From Leifsonia sp. C5G2 (GTDB taxonomy: Bacteria > Actinomycetota > Actinomycetes > Actinomycetales > Microbacteriaceae): 64,000 bases of DNA. Every line of letters begins with the position of its first letter. The first letter of the stretch is position 1. Below are positions 7,738 through 14,855 of the stretch, one piece after another. The notes below the pieces were generated by a model. The model did no database searches. It was not told where the DNA came from and saw nothing but the letters and a program-made list of their open reading frames with translations. Both the position numbers and the translations under genes were made by a program. The stretch spans positions 124,001 through 188,000 of the forward strand of contig NZ_JABFMV010000006.1 of the NCBI RefSeq assembly GCF_013359685.1, read 5' to 3'.

Positions 7738-9242
7738 GCCGCCACCTCCGCCGCGCCGAGCCGCAGGTCCGTCGCGCCGATGGCGGAGACGAACTCGGCG
7801 TCGTGGGTGGCGGCGACGACGGCGTGCCCGTCGCGGCGGAGGCCGGCGATCGTGCCGACCAGGCCCTCCCAGGTGCGCGCATCCTGCCCGAACGTCGGCT
7901 CGTCGAGCACCAGCAGCCGGGGCCGCGTGGCGAGCGCCGTGCCGACCGAGAGCCGCCGCTTCTGGCCGCCGGACAGGGTGAAAGGGTTGGCCTCCGCCAC
8001 GGCGGCGAGGGCCAGCCGGTCGAGCAGCTCGTCCACCCGCGCGGTCACCTCGGCCGCGTCGAGCCCGAGCGCCCGCGGCCCCGCGGCGAGCTCGTCCCGC
8101 ACGGTCGACGCGAGGAACTGGTGCTCGGGATTCTGGAACACGCTGCCGATGCGCGTCAGCAGCTCGCGCGACCGCCACGCCGACGGGTCGCCCGGGGCGC
8201 CGTCCGCGAGAGCCGGCTCGGCCGTCAGCGTTCCGCTGAGCGCGGGCAGCAGACCGCCGACGGTGAGCGCGAGAGTCGACTTGCCTGCCCCGTTGCGCCC
8301 GGTGAGCGCGAGGGCGGAGCCCGCGGCGATCGAGAGCTCGATCGGTCCGCCGACCGGGTCCGTGCGTACGGCACGTCCCCGCCCCCGGCGGCGACCGCGC
8401 GTGACCGCCGGGCCGCGGCCGAACACGAGCGACTGCGCCCGCAGCAGCGGGTCGCCCTCGGCGACGGGCGCCGCCTCCGGCACGATCGTGTCCGGCAGCC
8501 ACACCCCGGCGCGGCGGAGCTCGCCGGCCGTGTCGCCGAGCACCGCCTCCGGAGCGCCGTCGGCCAGCACGCCACCATCCGCCCCGAGCACGACGACGCG
8601 CGTCACGAGGTCGCGCCAGACGGCGACCCGGTGCTCGACCACGACCAGCGTCGCACCCGTCGCGTCGAGGGCCGAGCGCACGGCGTCCCGGACCTCCAGG
8701 ACACCCTCCGGGTCGAGGTTCGCGGTCGGCTCGTCGAGCAGCAGCACCCCCGGCTGCATGGCGAGCAGGCCCGCGAGCGCCAGCCGCTGCTTCTGCCCGC
8801 CGGAGAGCTGGGCGGTCGAGCGGTCGAGCGGCACGTCGAGCCCGACCTCGGCCAAGGCCTTCCGCACCCGCGGCCAGACCTCGTCGCGCGGCACGCCCAG
8901 GTTCTCGCAGGCGAAGGCGACGTCGTCGCCGACACGCGCGAGGATCACCTGCGCGTCCGGGTCCTGCAGCAGCAGCCCGGCCGTCCCGCGAGCCTCGGCG
9001 GGCGGACGGCCGCCCACCGTGAGCGCGCCCTCCGCCTCGCCGTCGTCCTCGCCGCCGAGCACGCCGGCCAGGCCCGCCAGCAGCGTGCTCTTACCGGCCC
9101 CGGACGCGCCGAGCAGGAGCACCCGCTCCCCCGGCTCGACGCGCAGGTCGACCCCGCGCGCGGCCCACGCCGCACGCCCGGCATACCGCCAGCCCCAGCC
9201 GTCGACGTGGATCGCGGCCGGCGACGGCCGTCCCGTCGCCAC
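7734..9242 (-). CDS. ykoD: ECF transporter double ATPase, YkoD type
   Basis: A 502-residue fusion of two ABC ATPase modules. Module 1 has Walker A GASGAGKST at about 45-53, signature LSGGQKQRL and Walker B VLLLDEPTANLD. Module 2 has GRNGAGKST near 300, LSGGQKRRL and LLVLDEPTFGQD. In module 2 the residue after the D of the Walker B loop differs (FGQD rather than NLD). The two sites energise import through the YkoC scaffold. The GTG start begins two bases after the ykoE stop, which fixes the 5' end far better than upstream alternatives that would run through ykoE. An Arg-rich linker ([12 protein letters not shown]) joins the modules. Confidence 0.92.
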   Translation of the reverse strand: MATGRPSPAAIHVDGWGWRYAGRAAWAARGVDLRVEPGERVLLLGASGAGKSTLLAGLAGVLGGEDDGEAEGALTVGGRPPAEARGTAGLLLQDPDAQVILARVGDDVAFACENLGVPRDEVWPRVRKALAEVGLDVPLDRSTAQLSGGQKQRLALAGLLAMQPGVLLLDEPTANLDPEGVLEVRDAVRSALDATGATLVVVEHRVAVWRDLVTRVVVLGADGGVLADGAPEAVLGDTAGELRRAGVWLPDTIVPEAAPVAEGDPLLRAQSLVFGRGPAVTRGRRRGRGRAVRTDPVGGPIELSIAAGSALALTGRNGAGKSTLALTVGGLLPALSGTLTAEPALADGAPGDPSAWRSRELLTRIGSVFQNPEHQFLASTVRDELAAGPRALGLDAAEVTARVDELLDRLALAAVAEANPFTLSGGQKRRLSVGTALATRPRLLVLDEPTFGQDARTWEGLVGTIAGLRRDGHAVVAATHDAEFVSAIGATDLRLGAAEVAA

Positions 9243-9244
9243 GC

Positions 9245-9868
9245 TCAGACCCGCGCCGCCTTCTGCGCCTCGCGGCCCGCGGCGAACCGGCTCAGCGCGC
9301 CCGTGCGGGCGAGCGCCCGCACCAGCAGCCAGGAGCCGAGGCCGGCGACGACCAGGCCCGAGATCGTGGTGGTGATGGTGTAGACGACCACGAACTCCGG
9401 CTTCGACCCGGGGTACCAGTAGAGGAGGTCGAGGATCGACTCGGCGATGCCAGCGCCGGCCCCGGCGAGGAGCGCCGGGAAGAGCCGCCAGTTGGCGTAG
9501 AGGAACAGTGCGAAGACGAGCTCCGCGCCGAGCCCCTGCACGACACCCGAGAGCAGCGTGGCGAAGCCCCACTGCGTCCCGATCAGCGCGGACACGGTGG
9601 CGGCGACGACCTCGCCGAAGAGGGCCGCGCCGGGCTTGCGCACGATCAGCGCGACGAGCACCCCGGCGAACAGCCACGGGCCGTTCAGGATGCCCTGGAA
9701 GCCGGGCAGGACCGCCGAGACCGGACCTGAGATGGGGTTCTGGACGACGCCCCAGATCCAGAAGACGACGCCGGCGGCGACCGCCACGACGCTGGCGACG
9801 ACGATGTCGACGACCCGCCAGCGGAAGGTGCGCGGACGCGCCGAGGTGGAGAGAAGAGTTGCGTGCAC
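9245..9868 (-). CDS. ykoE: ECF transporter substrate-binding component, YkoE type
   Basis: A 207-residue integral membrane protein with about five to six helices, starting with the family-typical segment WRVVDIVVASVVAVAAG. YkoE proteins bind thiamine or its pyrimidine precursor. The GTG at 9868 is chosen because a GAAAGGG ribosome binding site sits 8 bases upstream (9877-9883) and because the longer reading frame would include the riboswitch itself. This is the first gene of ykoE-ykoD-ykoC, regulated by the TPP riboswitch just upstream. Aromatic residues near LLYWYPGSK and IGTQWGF are plausible ligand contacts, by analogy to other S components. Confidence 0.88.
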   Translation of the reverse strand: MHATLLSTSARPRTFRWRVVDIVVASVVAVAAGVVFWIWGVVQNPISGPVSAVLPGFQGILNGPWLFAGVLVALIVRKPGAALFGEVVAATVSALIGTQWGFATLLSGVVQGLGAELVFALFLYANWRLFPALLAGAGAGIAESILDLLYWYPGSKPEFVVVYTITTTISGLVVAGLGSWLLVRALARTGALSRFAAGREAQKAARV

Positions 9869-9914
9869 TGTGCGTGCCCTTTCAGTCAGCGAAACAGGGC
9901 ACGGGATGTGAGAA

Positions 9915-10006
9915 TGGCCTCCCTGCGCTGGCATGACCCAGATCAGGTTCGACGGTCGAGACTTGGAGAAGTCTCCTCTCAGCCCGGCTCACCGGACTCC
10001 CGTGTT
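9915..10006 (-). ncRNA. TPP riboswitch (THI element)
   Basis: Read on the minus strand, the conserved blocks are in order: GGGAG, GGCTGAGAGG, ACCGTCGAACCTGATCTGG, GTCATGCCAGCGCAGGGA. CTGAGA and the CCTGATCTGG...ATGCC..GCG..GGGA series are the diagnostic thiamine pyrophosphate aptamer sequences. It lies between a -10 element and ykoE. Downstream, GTGCCCT (9896-9902) can pair with AGGGCAC (9874-9880), which covers the ykoE ribosome binding site. TCCCGTG (9900-9906) can pair with CACGGGA at the aptamer 5' end (9998-10004). This suggests translational control. Confidence 0.95.
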
Positions 10007-10013
10007 CACAGAC

Positions 10014-10019
10014 AGTGTA
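10014..10019 (-). promoter_or_regulatory. -10 element TACACT of ykoEDC
   Basis: TACACT on the minus strand places the transcription start about 7 bases later, right at the 5' edge of the riboswitch aptamer. No clear -35 consensus is visible. Confidence 0.5.
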
Positions 10020-10041
10020 GCCCGGCGGGCGGGCCCGCGTG

Positions 10042-10380
10042 CTACCGCTTGAGCGCCTTGATGACGCGCGACCAGGCGTGACCGGCGACCCAGACGAACG
10101 GGATGCCGACGGCGAGCAGCGTGATCACGTTCGGCCGGAACCGCACCCCCGACTCGTCGGAGACGTAGGCGCCGAACGGGACCGCCCAGCCGCCGCCACC
10201 GCCGCCGCTGCCGGCCGGAGCGTCCTCGCCGCCCTCTCCGCCCTCGCCGCCGCCGAAGCCGAACTGCACGGCCGCCACGGGCACGATGGTCGTCCCGTCG
10301 ACGACGACCGGGTCGCCGTAGACCGACTTGATGCCGGAGGTGCTGAGCGTCTCCGCGAGCTTGAGCGTCATGTTCGTCAT
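10042..10380 (-). CDS. GerW/YtfJ family protein
   Basis: A 112-residue protein. The N-terminal half (VYGDPVVVDGTTIVPVAAVQFGFGGG) matches the GerW/YtfJ family, named after a Bacillus spore germination protein. A glycine-rich stretch with GGEGGEGGE and GGGGGG follows, then a single C-terminal transmembrane segment (PNVITLLAVGIPFVWVAGHAW). No other sporulation gene is present and the host is expected not to sporulate, so a role in germination is unlikely; function is unknown. The ATG at 10380 is preferred because TACCGT ends 6 bases upstream (leaderless). A second ATG lies at 10371. Confidence 0.75.
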   Translation of the reverse strand: MTNMTLKLAETLSTSGIKSVYGDPVVVDGTTIVPVAAVQFGFGGGEGGEGGEDAPAGSGGGGGGWAVPFGAYVSDESGVRFRPNVITLLAVGIPFVWVAGHAWSRVIKALKR

Positions 10381-10386
10381 GCAGCC

Positions 10387-10392
10387 ACGGTA
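10387..10392 (-). promoter_or_regulatory. -10 element TACCGT, leaderless start of the ytfJ-like gene
   Basis: TACCGT on the minus strand ends 6 bases before the ATG at 10380. Confidence 0.5.
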
Positions 10393-10435
10393 GCGCGCGG
10401 GTGCCGCCGAGACCAGGCTCCTTCGGGCCGTCGCC

Positions 10436-11710
10436 TCAATCGCTGACGTACTTGGGGTTGCGGCCGTCCTGCTCCTCCTGGTCGGCGTCCCGCGAACGGC
10501 GGACCAGGGAGGCCGGGCCGATCGCGCCGCGGCCGAACCGGGCGCTGACCGCGTCGAGGGTGCGCTCGGTCTCGCGCCACTCCTCGTCCGGGTCCCACAG
10601 GGCCAAGGAGTTGCCGCCCGCGTCGAGCAGCTGCTCCGCGCGCACGCCGATGAGGCGGATGGGGGTCTGCCGCACATCCAGCCCCAGCGCTTCGAACACA
10701 TCCCACGCCTCCTCGAACAGCCGGCGGCCGACGTTGGTCGGCTCGGCGAGAGTGCGCGAACGGGTGATGGTGCGGAAGTCGGAGAAGCGGACCTTGATGG
10801 CGACCGTCCGCGTCTCCAGCTCGTGCTTGCGCAGCCGCTCGCCGACCCGGCCGGAGAGGCGGAGCAGCTCGCGGCGCAACTGGTCGACGTCGGCGACGTC
10901 GACGCCGAACGTGTTCTCGTGGCCGATGCTCTTCTCGCGCGACTCTGTGACGACGCGGCGCGGGTCGCGTCCGTTCGCCAGCTCATGCAGACGGCGGCCC
11001 GAGGCGTCGCCCACGGCCTTCTGCAGCACGCCGAGCGGCGCGTCCGCCAGGTCCGCGACCGTGAGCAGCCCCATCCGCTCGAGGGACGACTGCGTGCTCG
11101 CGCCGACGCCCCACAGCGCGCCGACCGGCAGCGGCCGCAGGAACGACAGCGTCTCCGAGCGCGGGATCACCAGCAGCCCGTCAGGCTTCGCGCGGCCGGA
11201 GGCCAGCTTCGCCATGAACTTGGTCGCGGCGACGCCGACGGAGCAGGTCAGCCCGGTCTCCTCGTGCACGCGCGACCGGATCAGCTCGGCGATCCGGCGC
11301 GGCGATCCGAGCAGCCGGCGGGCGCCGGCGACGTCGAGGAACGCCTCGTCGATGCTCAGCGGCTCCACGAGCGGGGTGACCTCGTGGAAGATGTCCATCA
11401 CCTTGCGCGAGTACTCGGTGTAGCGGTCGTAGTGCGGAGGCAGGATGATCGCGTTCGGGCACAGGCGCAGCGCCTGCGACATCGGCATGGCGCTGCGGAC
11501 GCCGTAGCGGCGCGCCTCATACGTCGCGCTCGTCACGACGCCGCGGCCGCCCGCGTGCCCGACGATCGCCGGTTTGCCGCGGGCATCCGGGCGCTCGAGC
11601 AGCTCGACCGACGCGAAGAACGCATCCATGTCGACGTGAAGGATGCTCGACTCGGAGTCGTCGACATCGGCGGCGCTGACCTGCCGCTCGCTCCCGTCCG
11701 CTCGTCCCAC
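10436..11710 (-). CDS. dinB: DNA polymerase IV (Y family)
   Basis: A 424-residue translesion polymerase. Catalytic metal ligands are visible in HVDMDAFFASVE (D27; the adjacent FF includes the steric gate) and SIDEAFLD (D121, E122). The fingers/palm motif GVVTSATYEARRYGVRSAMP and the helix-hairpin-helix segment GVGASTQSSLERMG follow, then the little-finger domain (about 260-370) and a charged C-terminal tail. I do not see a canonical beta-clamp motif at the extreme C-terminus (ends KYVSD). The GTG start has only a purine-rich GGAGGG directly before it and no alternative upstream. No SOS-type LexA palindrome is visible in the 50 bases upstream. It probably copies past damaged bases with low fidelity. 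Confidence 0.93.
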   Translation of the reverse strand: MGRADGSERQVSAADVDDSESSILHVDMDAFFASVELLERPDARGKPAIVGHAGGRGVVTSATYEARRYGVRSAMPMSQALRLCPNAIILPPHYDRYTEYSRKVMDIFHEVTPLVEPLSIDEAFLDVAGARRLLGSPRRIAELIRSRVHEETGLTCSVGVAATKFMAKLASGRAKPDGLLVIPRSETLSFLRPLPVGALWGVGASTQSSLERMGLLTVADLADAPLGVLQKAVGDASGRRLHELANGRDPRRVVTESREKSIGHENTFGVDVADVDQLRRELLRLSGRVGERLRKHELETRTVAIKVRFSDFRTITRSRTLAEPTNVGRRLFEEAWDVFEALGLDVRQTPIRLIGVRAEQLLDAGGNSLALWDPDEEWRETERTLDAVSARFGRGAIGPASLVRRSRDADQEEQDGRNPKYVSD

Positions 11711-11765
11711 CCCTCCACTCTCTCACCCCCGACCGACGTTCCCCCCTCCCTCCCCCTTCCCTCTT

Positions 11766-11831
11766 CCGCTGAGGTGCTCGTAGATGCTCGCGACACGCCG
11801 GAGGCGGGTGCATCTGCGAGCACCTCAGCGG
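11766..11831. repeat. long intergenic palindrome, element A
   Basis: Arms of 22 bases (11766-11787 and 11810-11831) pair with one mismatch around a 22-base loop containing CGCGACACGCCGG. The same loop core occurs in elements B (34250) and C (41359), although their arms differ. It lies 13 bases past the stop of the 11844-12506 gene and upstream of dinB. It could act as a terminator for the upstream gene or be a small mobile palindrome. Confidence 0.75.
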
Positions 11832-11843
11832 AGGGTGGGCGGG

Positions 11844-12506
11844 TTAGACGAGGGCGGTGACGAGGGGGCGGAGCCAGGCGCGGAAGGCGTGGGAGTCGTC
11901 GCGCAGGGTCGCGCTGACCACGACGGTGTGCGGCCCGACGATCCAGGCGCCCTTCTCGGCCAGGGGCAGCACGTCGAGGTCGAGCCGGAAGTAGCCGGCC
12001 TGGCGGCGGAGCTCGTGCTCCCGCTCCCGGACCACGTCGACGATGTCTGCGGCGCGGCGGGCGTGGGTCGCCGCGGTCGCCTGCACGTACTCCGCGTGCC
12101 GGGCGGCGGCCCAGCCGGCGGCCGCGTCGTAGTGCGCGATCACCGCATCCTGCAGCTCCAGCGCCCGGTCGAACGCCTCGAAGTGCGGCGGACGCAGCAG
12201 CGGCGCGGTCAGCCGCCGCGTGCGGTCGGCGACGACCTCGAACCAGGCTTGCCACTGCACCGCGAGCGGGTCGTCGCCGGCGCCGGCCGAGCCGCCGGGA
12301 GCGCCGCCGGGAGCCGCGCGCGACGCGCTCCGCCCCGACCGCGCGCCGCGCGACTGCAGCGCGGGCGTCACCGCGGGGTCGAGCGCCGGGAGGGACGGCT
12401 GCACGGCCTCCGACAGCCCGGCGAGGTCGCGCACGGCGAGGGCGACGAGCAGGTCCCACGGGCAGTCCTCCGTGACCTGCCATCGAAGGGTGCCCTCGAC
12501 GAACAT
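11844..12506 (-). CDS. hypothetical protein
   Basis: A 220-residue soluble protein of unknown family. The N-terminal ~45 residues (EGTLRWQVTEDCPWDLLVAL) look ordered. They are followed by a low-complexity Arg/Ser/Gly segment (about 53-78) and a long helical Ala/Arg-rich region (about 85-180) with a HARRAADIVDVVREREHELRR stretch likely to be a helix. No signal peptide or membrane span. TACAAT ends 6 bases before the ATG, which supports the start and a leaderless message. Element A lies just past its stop. Function cannot be inferred. Confidence 0.6.
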   Translation of the reverse strand: MFVEGTLRWQVTEDCPWDLLVALAVRDLAGLSEAVQPSLPALDPAVTPALQSRGARSGRSASRAAPGGAPGGSAGAGDDPLAVQWQAWFEVVADRTRRLTAPLLRPPHFEAFDRALELQDAVIAHYDAAAGWAAARHAEYVQATAATHARRAADIVDVVREREHELRRQAGYFRLDLDVLPLAEKGAWIVGPHTVVVSATLRDDSHAFRAWLRPLVTALV

Positions 12507-12512
12507 GCCGTC

Positions 12513-12518
12513 ATTGTA
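12513..12518 (-). promoter_or_regulatory. -10 element TACAAT, leaderless start
   Basis: TACAAT on the minus strand ends 6 bases before the ATG at 12506, a near-perfect -10 hexamer. Confidence 0.55.
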
Positions 12519-12559
12519 GGTTCGCGCCGCCCGCGGAGGTAGGGGGATGGCGAACCGGT

Positions 12560-12886
12560 TCAGTCCCCGGGCCAGGGCTCCTCGGCGATCAGCAGCGAGG
12601 CCGGGATGACCGCGGTCGCATACGGGCCCCGCCCGTCCCGCCGGTGCTGCGGCTCGGAGAACGACACCGTCCAGGTGGTCAGGCCGTCCAGCGGACCGTA
12701 GACGTTCCGGAGGCTGCGGTCGCCGGGCGCGACGATCACGCCGGTCGGCTCCCCCACCCAGTCGTCGCCGGTCGGCGGCTCGTGCTCGCGCACGTACACC
12801 TGCACACCGACGCCGAGACCGGGGCCGTCCGCGCCGGGACGGCCGGCGGCCGCCTCCCGCCGATCACCCGTTGCGCGCTTCCACAT
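12560..12886 (-). CDS. hypothetical protein
   Basis: A 108-residue soluble protein. After a variable, basic N-terminus it contains VGEPTGVIVAPGDRSLRNVYG and a TTWTVSFSEPQHRRDGRGPYA segment, suggesting a small beta domain. I do not recognise a family. The ATG at 12886 is preferred over the longer frame, which would start at 12946. CAGGCT lies 6 bases upstream of this ATG, compatible with a leaderless message. It is followed by no obvious terminator before the 11844-12506 gene. Function unknown. Confidence 0.55.
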   Translation of the reverse strand: MWKRATGDRREAAAGRPGADGPGLGVGVQVYVREHEPPTGDDWVGEPTGVIVAPGDRSLRNVYGPLDGLTTWTVSFSEPQHRRDGRGPYATAVIPASLLIAEEPWPGD

Positions 12887-12920
12887 GCCGCCAGCCTGCC
12901 ACACCCGGCTCCGCAGCCGC

Positions 12921-13694
12921 TCAGTGCGAGGTGCTCGCTCGGGCATTGCCTCCGGTGCCCCGCTCGGGGTCGAGGAGGCGGCGCAGCGTCCATCGCTCCG
13001 CGACGGTCCACGTCGTCGACGTGAGGATGTAGACGGCCGCCGCGAGCGGGACGAACGCGGCGAACAGTACCGTGATGTACGGCAGGAACGACAGCGCGCG
13101 CAGCACGCCGGCGGGGGCGGGCGAACCCTCCGGCTGCGGGAGCGTGAGCACCCGTCGCGACACGGTGGTGACGACCGCGATCAGTGCGAGCACGCCGAGG
13201 TAGACGAGCATCGCGGGCCACACCCCGGCCGAGGCGCCGGTCAGCCCGACGAAGCTGGTGCCGAGCGGCGCGCCGAAGACGTGCTGATCGAGCAGGCCGT
13301 TGGGGTGACCGGCGATCGTCGGATGCGTGAACACCGCGTACACGAGCGTCACGACGGGGATCTGCGCGAGCAGCGGCAGCATCCCGGCGAACGGCGACAC
13401 CTGCTCCCGCTGGTAGAGCTCCATCGTCTTCCTGGCGAGCGTCTCACGGTCGCCGGAGTGGCGCCGCTGCAGCTCGGCGAGCTGCGGGGCGAGTCGCCTG
13501 CGGTGGTACTCCGCGCGCACCTGGCTGACGCCGACCGGCACGAGGAGGAGACGGACGAGGACGGTGAGCACGACGACGGCGACGAGCCCGGCGGCGGTGC
13601 CGGCGACCGGTTCGACGCCGGCGGAGAAGGCGGTGACGAGGCCGTACGCCCCGTCGAGGATGGCCGCGATCGGCGGCCAGGAGAAGAAGTCCAT
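12921..13694 (-). CDS. YidC/Oxa1 family membrane protein insertase (second-copy type)
   Basis: A 257-residue membrane protein with five hydrophobic segments and the Oxa1 core. TM1 is around 35-55 and contains LVRLLLVPVGVSQVRAE, including the conserved Arg of the hydrophilic groove. A coiled-coil cytoplasmic hairpin (YHRRRLAPQLAELQRRHSGD) follows, then FAGMLPLLAQIPVVTLVY. This is the 60 kDa-independent insertase fold. The usual chromosomal yidC sits beside rpmH/rnpA/jag, and none of those genes is here, so this is likely an extra copy with its own clients. It is followed by no downstream partner and preceded by a small membrane protein (13785-14087) that may be co-functional. Confidence 0.88.
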   Translation of the reverse strand: MDFFSWPPIAAILDGAYGLVTAFSAGVEPVAGTAAGLVAVVVLTVLVRLLLVPVGVSQVRAEYHRRRLAPQLAELQRRHSGDRETLARKTMELYQREQVSPFAGMLPLLAQIPVVTLVYAVFTHPTIAGHPNGLLDQHVFGAPLGTSFVGLTGASAGVWPAMLVYLGVLALIAVVTTVSRRVLTLPQPEGSPAPAGVLRALSFLPYITVLFAAFVPLAAAVYILTSTTWTVAERWTLRRLLDPERGTGGNARASTSH

Positions 13695-13784
13695 GAGTGA
13701 GTGATCCCTGCGATGAAGACGGTGGGTGGACGCGTCTGGTCGCGAGGGCGCGCCGGTCCCGCGGACAGCGGGCGGCGGCGCAGC

Positions 13785-14087
13785 CTACGCGACCGGCAGG
13801 GAGGCGCCGGGCGCCCTGGGCCGCGGACGGCCGTCGGCGTCGGGATCGGAGGTGCTCTCCACGAGCCACCCGACCACCGGCTCCACGGGCCGTGACCACA
13901 CCGCACGGCGGCGGAGGGAGGCGGTGAGCGCGGCGACCGACCGGGTCGCCGCGACGGCGACCACGGCGACCAGCCCGAGGGCGCCGGCCACACCGGCGAG
14001 GGCCACGAAGGCCGCAGGGCTGCCGCCGCCGAACGCGCCGAGCGCGGACGCGACGGAGCGTCCGAGCAGCTCGAGCAGGGCGGTCAT
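13785..14087 (-). CDS. small membrane protein beside yidC (DUF6412-like)
   Basis: A 100-residue protein with one or two hydrophobic helices (AAFVALAGVAGALGLVAVVA) and a Pro/Arg-rich tail containing DPDADGRPRPRAPG. Small proteins with this tail beside Oxa1-type insertases are, from memory, filed as DUF6412; I could not check this. Leaderless start: TACCGT ends 6 bases before the ATG. The 90-base gap to the insertase contains no hairpin, so the two are probably co-transcribed. Function unknown. Confidence 0.55.
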   Translation of the reverse strand: MTALLELLGRSVASALGAFGGGSPAAFVALAGVAGALGLVAVVAVAATRSVAALTASLRRRAVWSRPVEPVVGWLVESTSDPDADGRPRPRAPGASLPVA

Positions 14088-14093
14088 GGTCCG

Positions 14094-14099
14094 ACGGTA
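14094..14099 (-). promoter_or_regulatory. -10 element TACCGT, leaderless start
   Basis: TACCGT on the minus strand ends 6 bases before the ATG at 14087. Confidence 0.5.
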
Positions 14100-14185
14100 A
14101 CAGAGCGGGCGCCGCCCGGCCCAGAGCGTTCGCGCCGGGCGGACGCGTGTCGCCTTCCGAATGGGCGCGGTGGAAGGATGGACGC

Positions 14186-14845
14186 ATGAGAGTCGCGATC
14201 ATCGGAGCCCACGGAAAAGTCGCCCAGCAGCTGATGCGGGTGCTCTACGACCTCGGCGACGACTTCGTCGGGATCGTCCGGAACGACGAGCACGCCGACG
14301 ACGTCTACCGCCTCGGCGGCGAGGGCGTGCTCCTCGACATCGAATCGGCCGACGCCTCCGCGCTCGCGGGCGCGATCGCCGGCTGCGACGCCGTCGTGTT
14401 CGCCGCGGGGGCGGGAGCAGGATCCGGCATCGAGCGCAAGCGCACCGTCGACTACGGCGGCTCGGTGACGTCGCAGGAGGCGGCCGCGCAGGCCGGCATC
14501 CGCCGCTTCGTGCAGGTGTCCGCCTGGGGCGTCGACGCGCCGGTCGAGGGCGACGACCCGGTGTGGGCCGCCTACGTCGAGGCGAAACGCGACGCCGACG
14601 CCGCACTCCGCGCCTCCGGTCTCGACTGGACGATCCTTCGCCCCGGCGGCCTCACCACCGAGGACGGCACCGGCCTCGTCACCCTCGGCGACAGCGTTCC
14701 ACGCGGCAGCATCGCCCGGGAGGACGTGGCGCGTCTCATCGCCGTCGTGCTGCACGAACCGGGCAGCATCGGCCGGCAGTGGGAGGTCGTCGCCGGCGAC
14801 ACCCCGCTGGAGGACGCCGTGCGGGCGCCGGTCGCCTCCGCGTAG
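14186..14845 (+). CDS. NAD(P)-binding atypical SDR (NmrA/YwnB-like)
   Basis: A 219-residue Rossmann protein beginning MRVAIIGAHGKVAQQLMRVL with the dinucleotide loop GAHGKVAQ. There is a HAD-like Asp at LLDIESAD and the motif TILRPGGLTTEDGTG typical of atypical short-chain dehydrogenases. The classical Tyr-x-x-x-Lys is replaced by a Y(V)EAK-type segment (AAYVEAKRDAD), which still offers Tyr and Lys. Probable NADPH-dependent reductase or redox sensor in the cytoplasm. The ATG at 14186 is chosen over an upstream in-frame ATG because the glycine-rich loop starts here and AAGGAT lies 6 bases before it. The stop codon is part of the fadD promoter. Confidence 0.8.
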   Translation: MRVAIIGAHGKVAQQLMRVLYDLGDDFVGIVRNDEHADDVYRLGGEGVLLDIESADASALAGAIAGCDAVVFAAGAGAGSGIERKRTVDYGGSVTSQEAAAQAGIRRFVQVSAWGVDAPVEGDDPVWAAYVEAKRDADAALRASGLDWTILRPGGLTTEDGTGLVTLGDSVPRGSIAREDVARLIAVVLHEPGSIGRQWEVVAGDTPLEDAVRAPVASA

Positions 14846-14848
14846 GCT
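14843..14848 (+). promoter_or_regulatory. -10 element TAGGCT of the acyl-CoA ligase
   Basis: TAGGCT overlaps the stop codon TAG of the preceding gene and ends 7 bases before the GTG at 14856, so the ligase message is probably leaderless. Confidence 0.5.
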
Positions 14849-14855
14849 TGCGGCC

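Noticed and set aside
11711-11765. SOS (LexA) box upstream of dinB
   Set aside because: The 55 bases are C/T-rich on the plus strand with no GAAC...GTTC palindrome.
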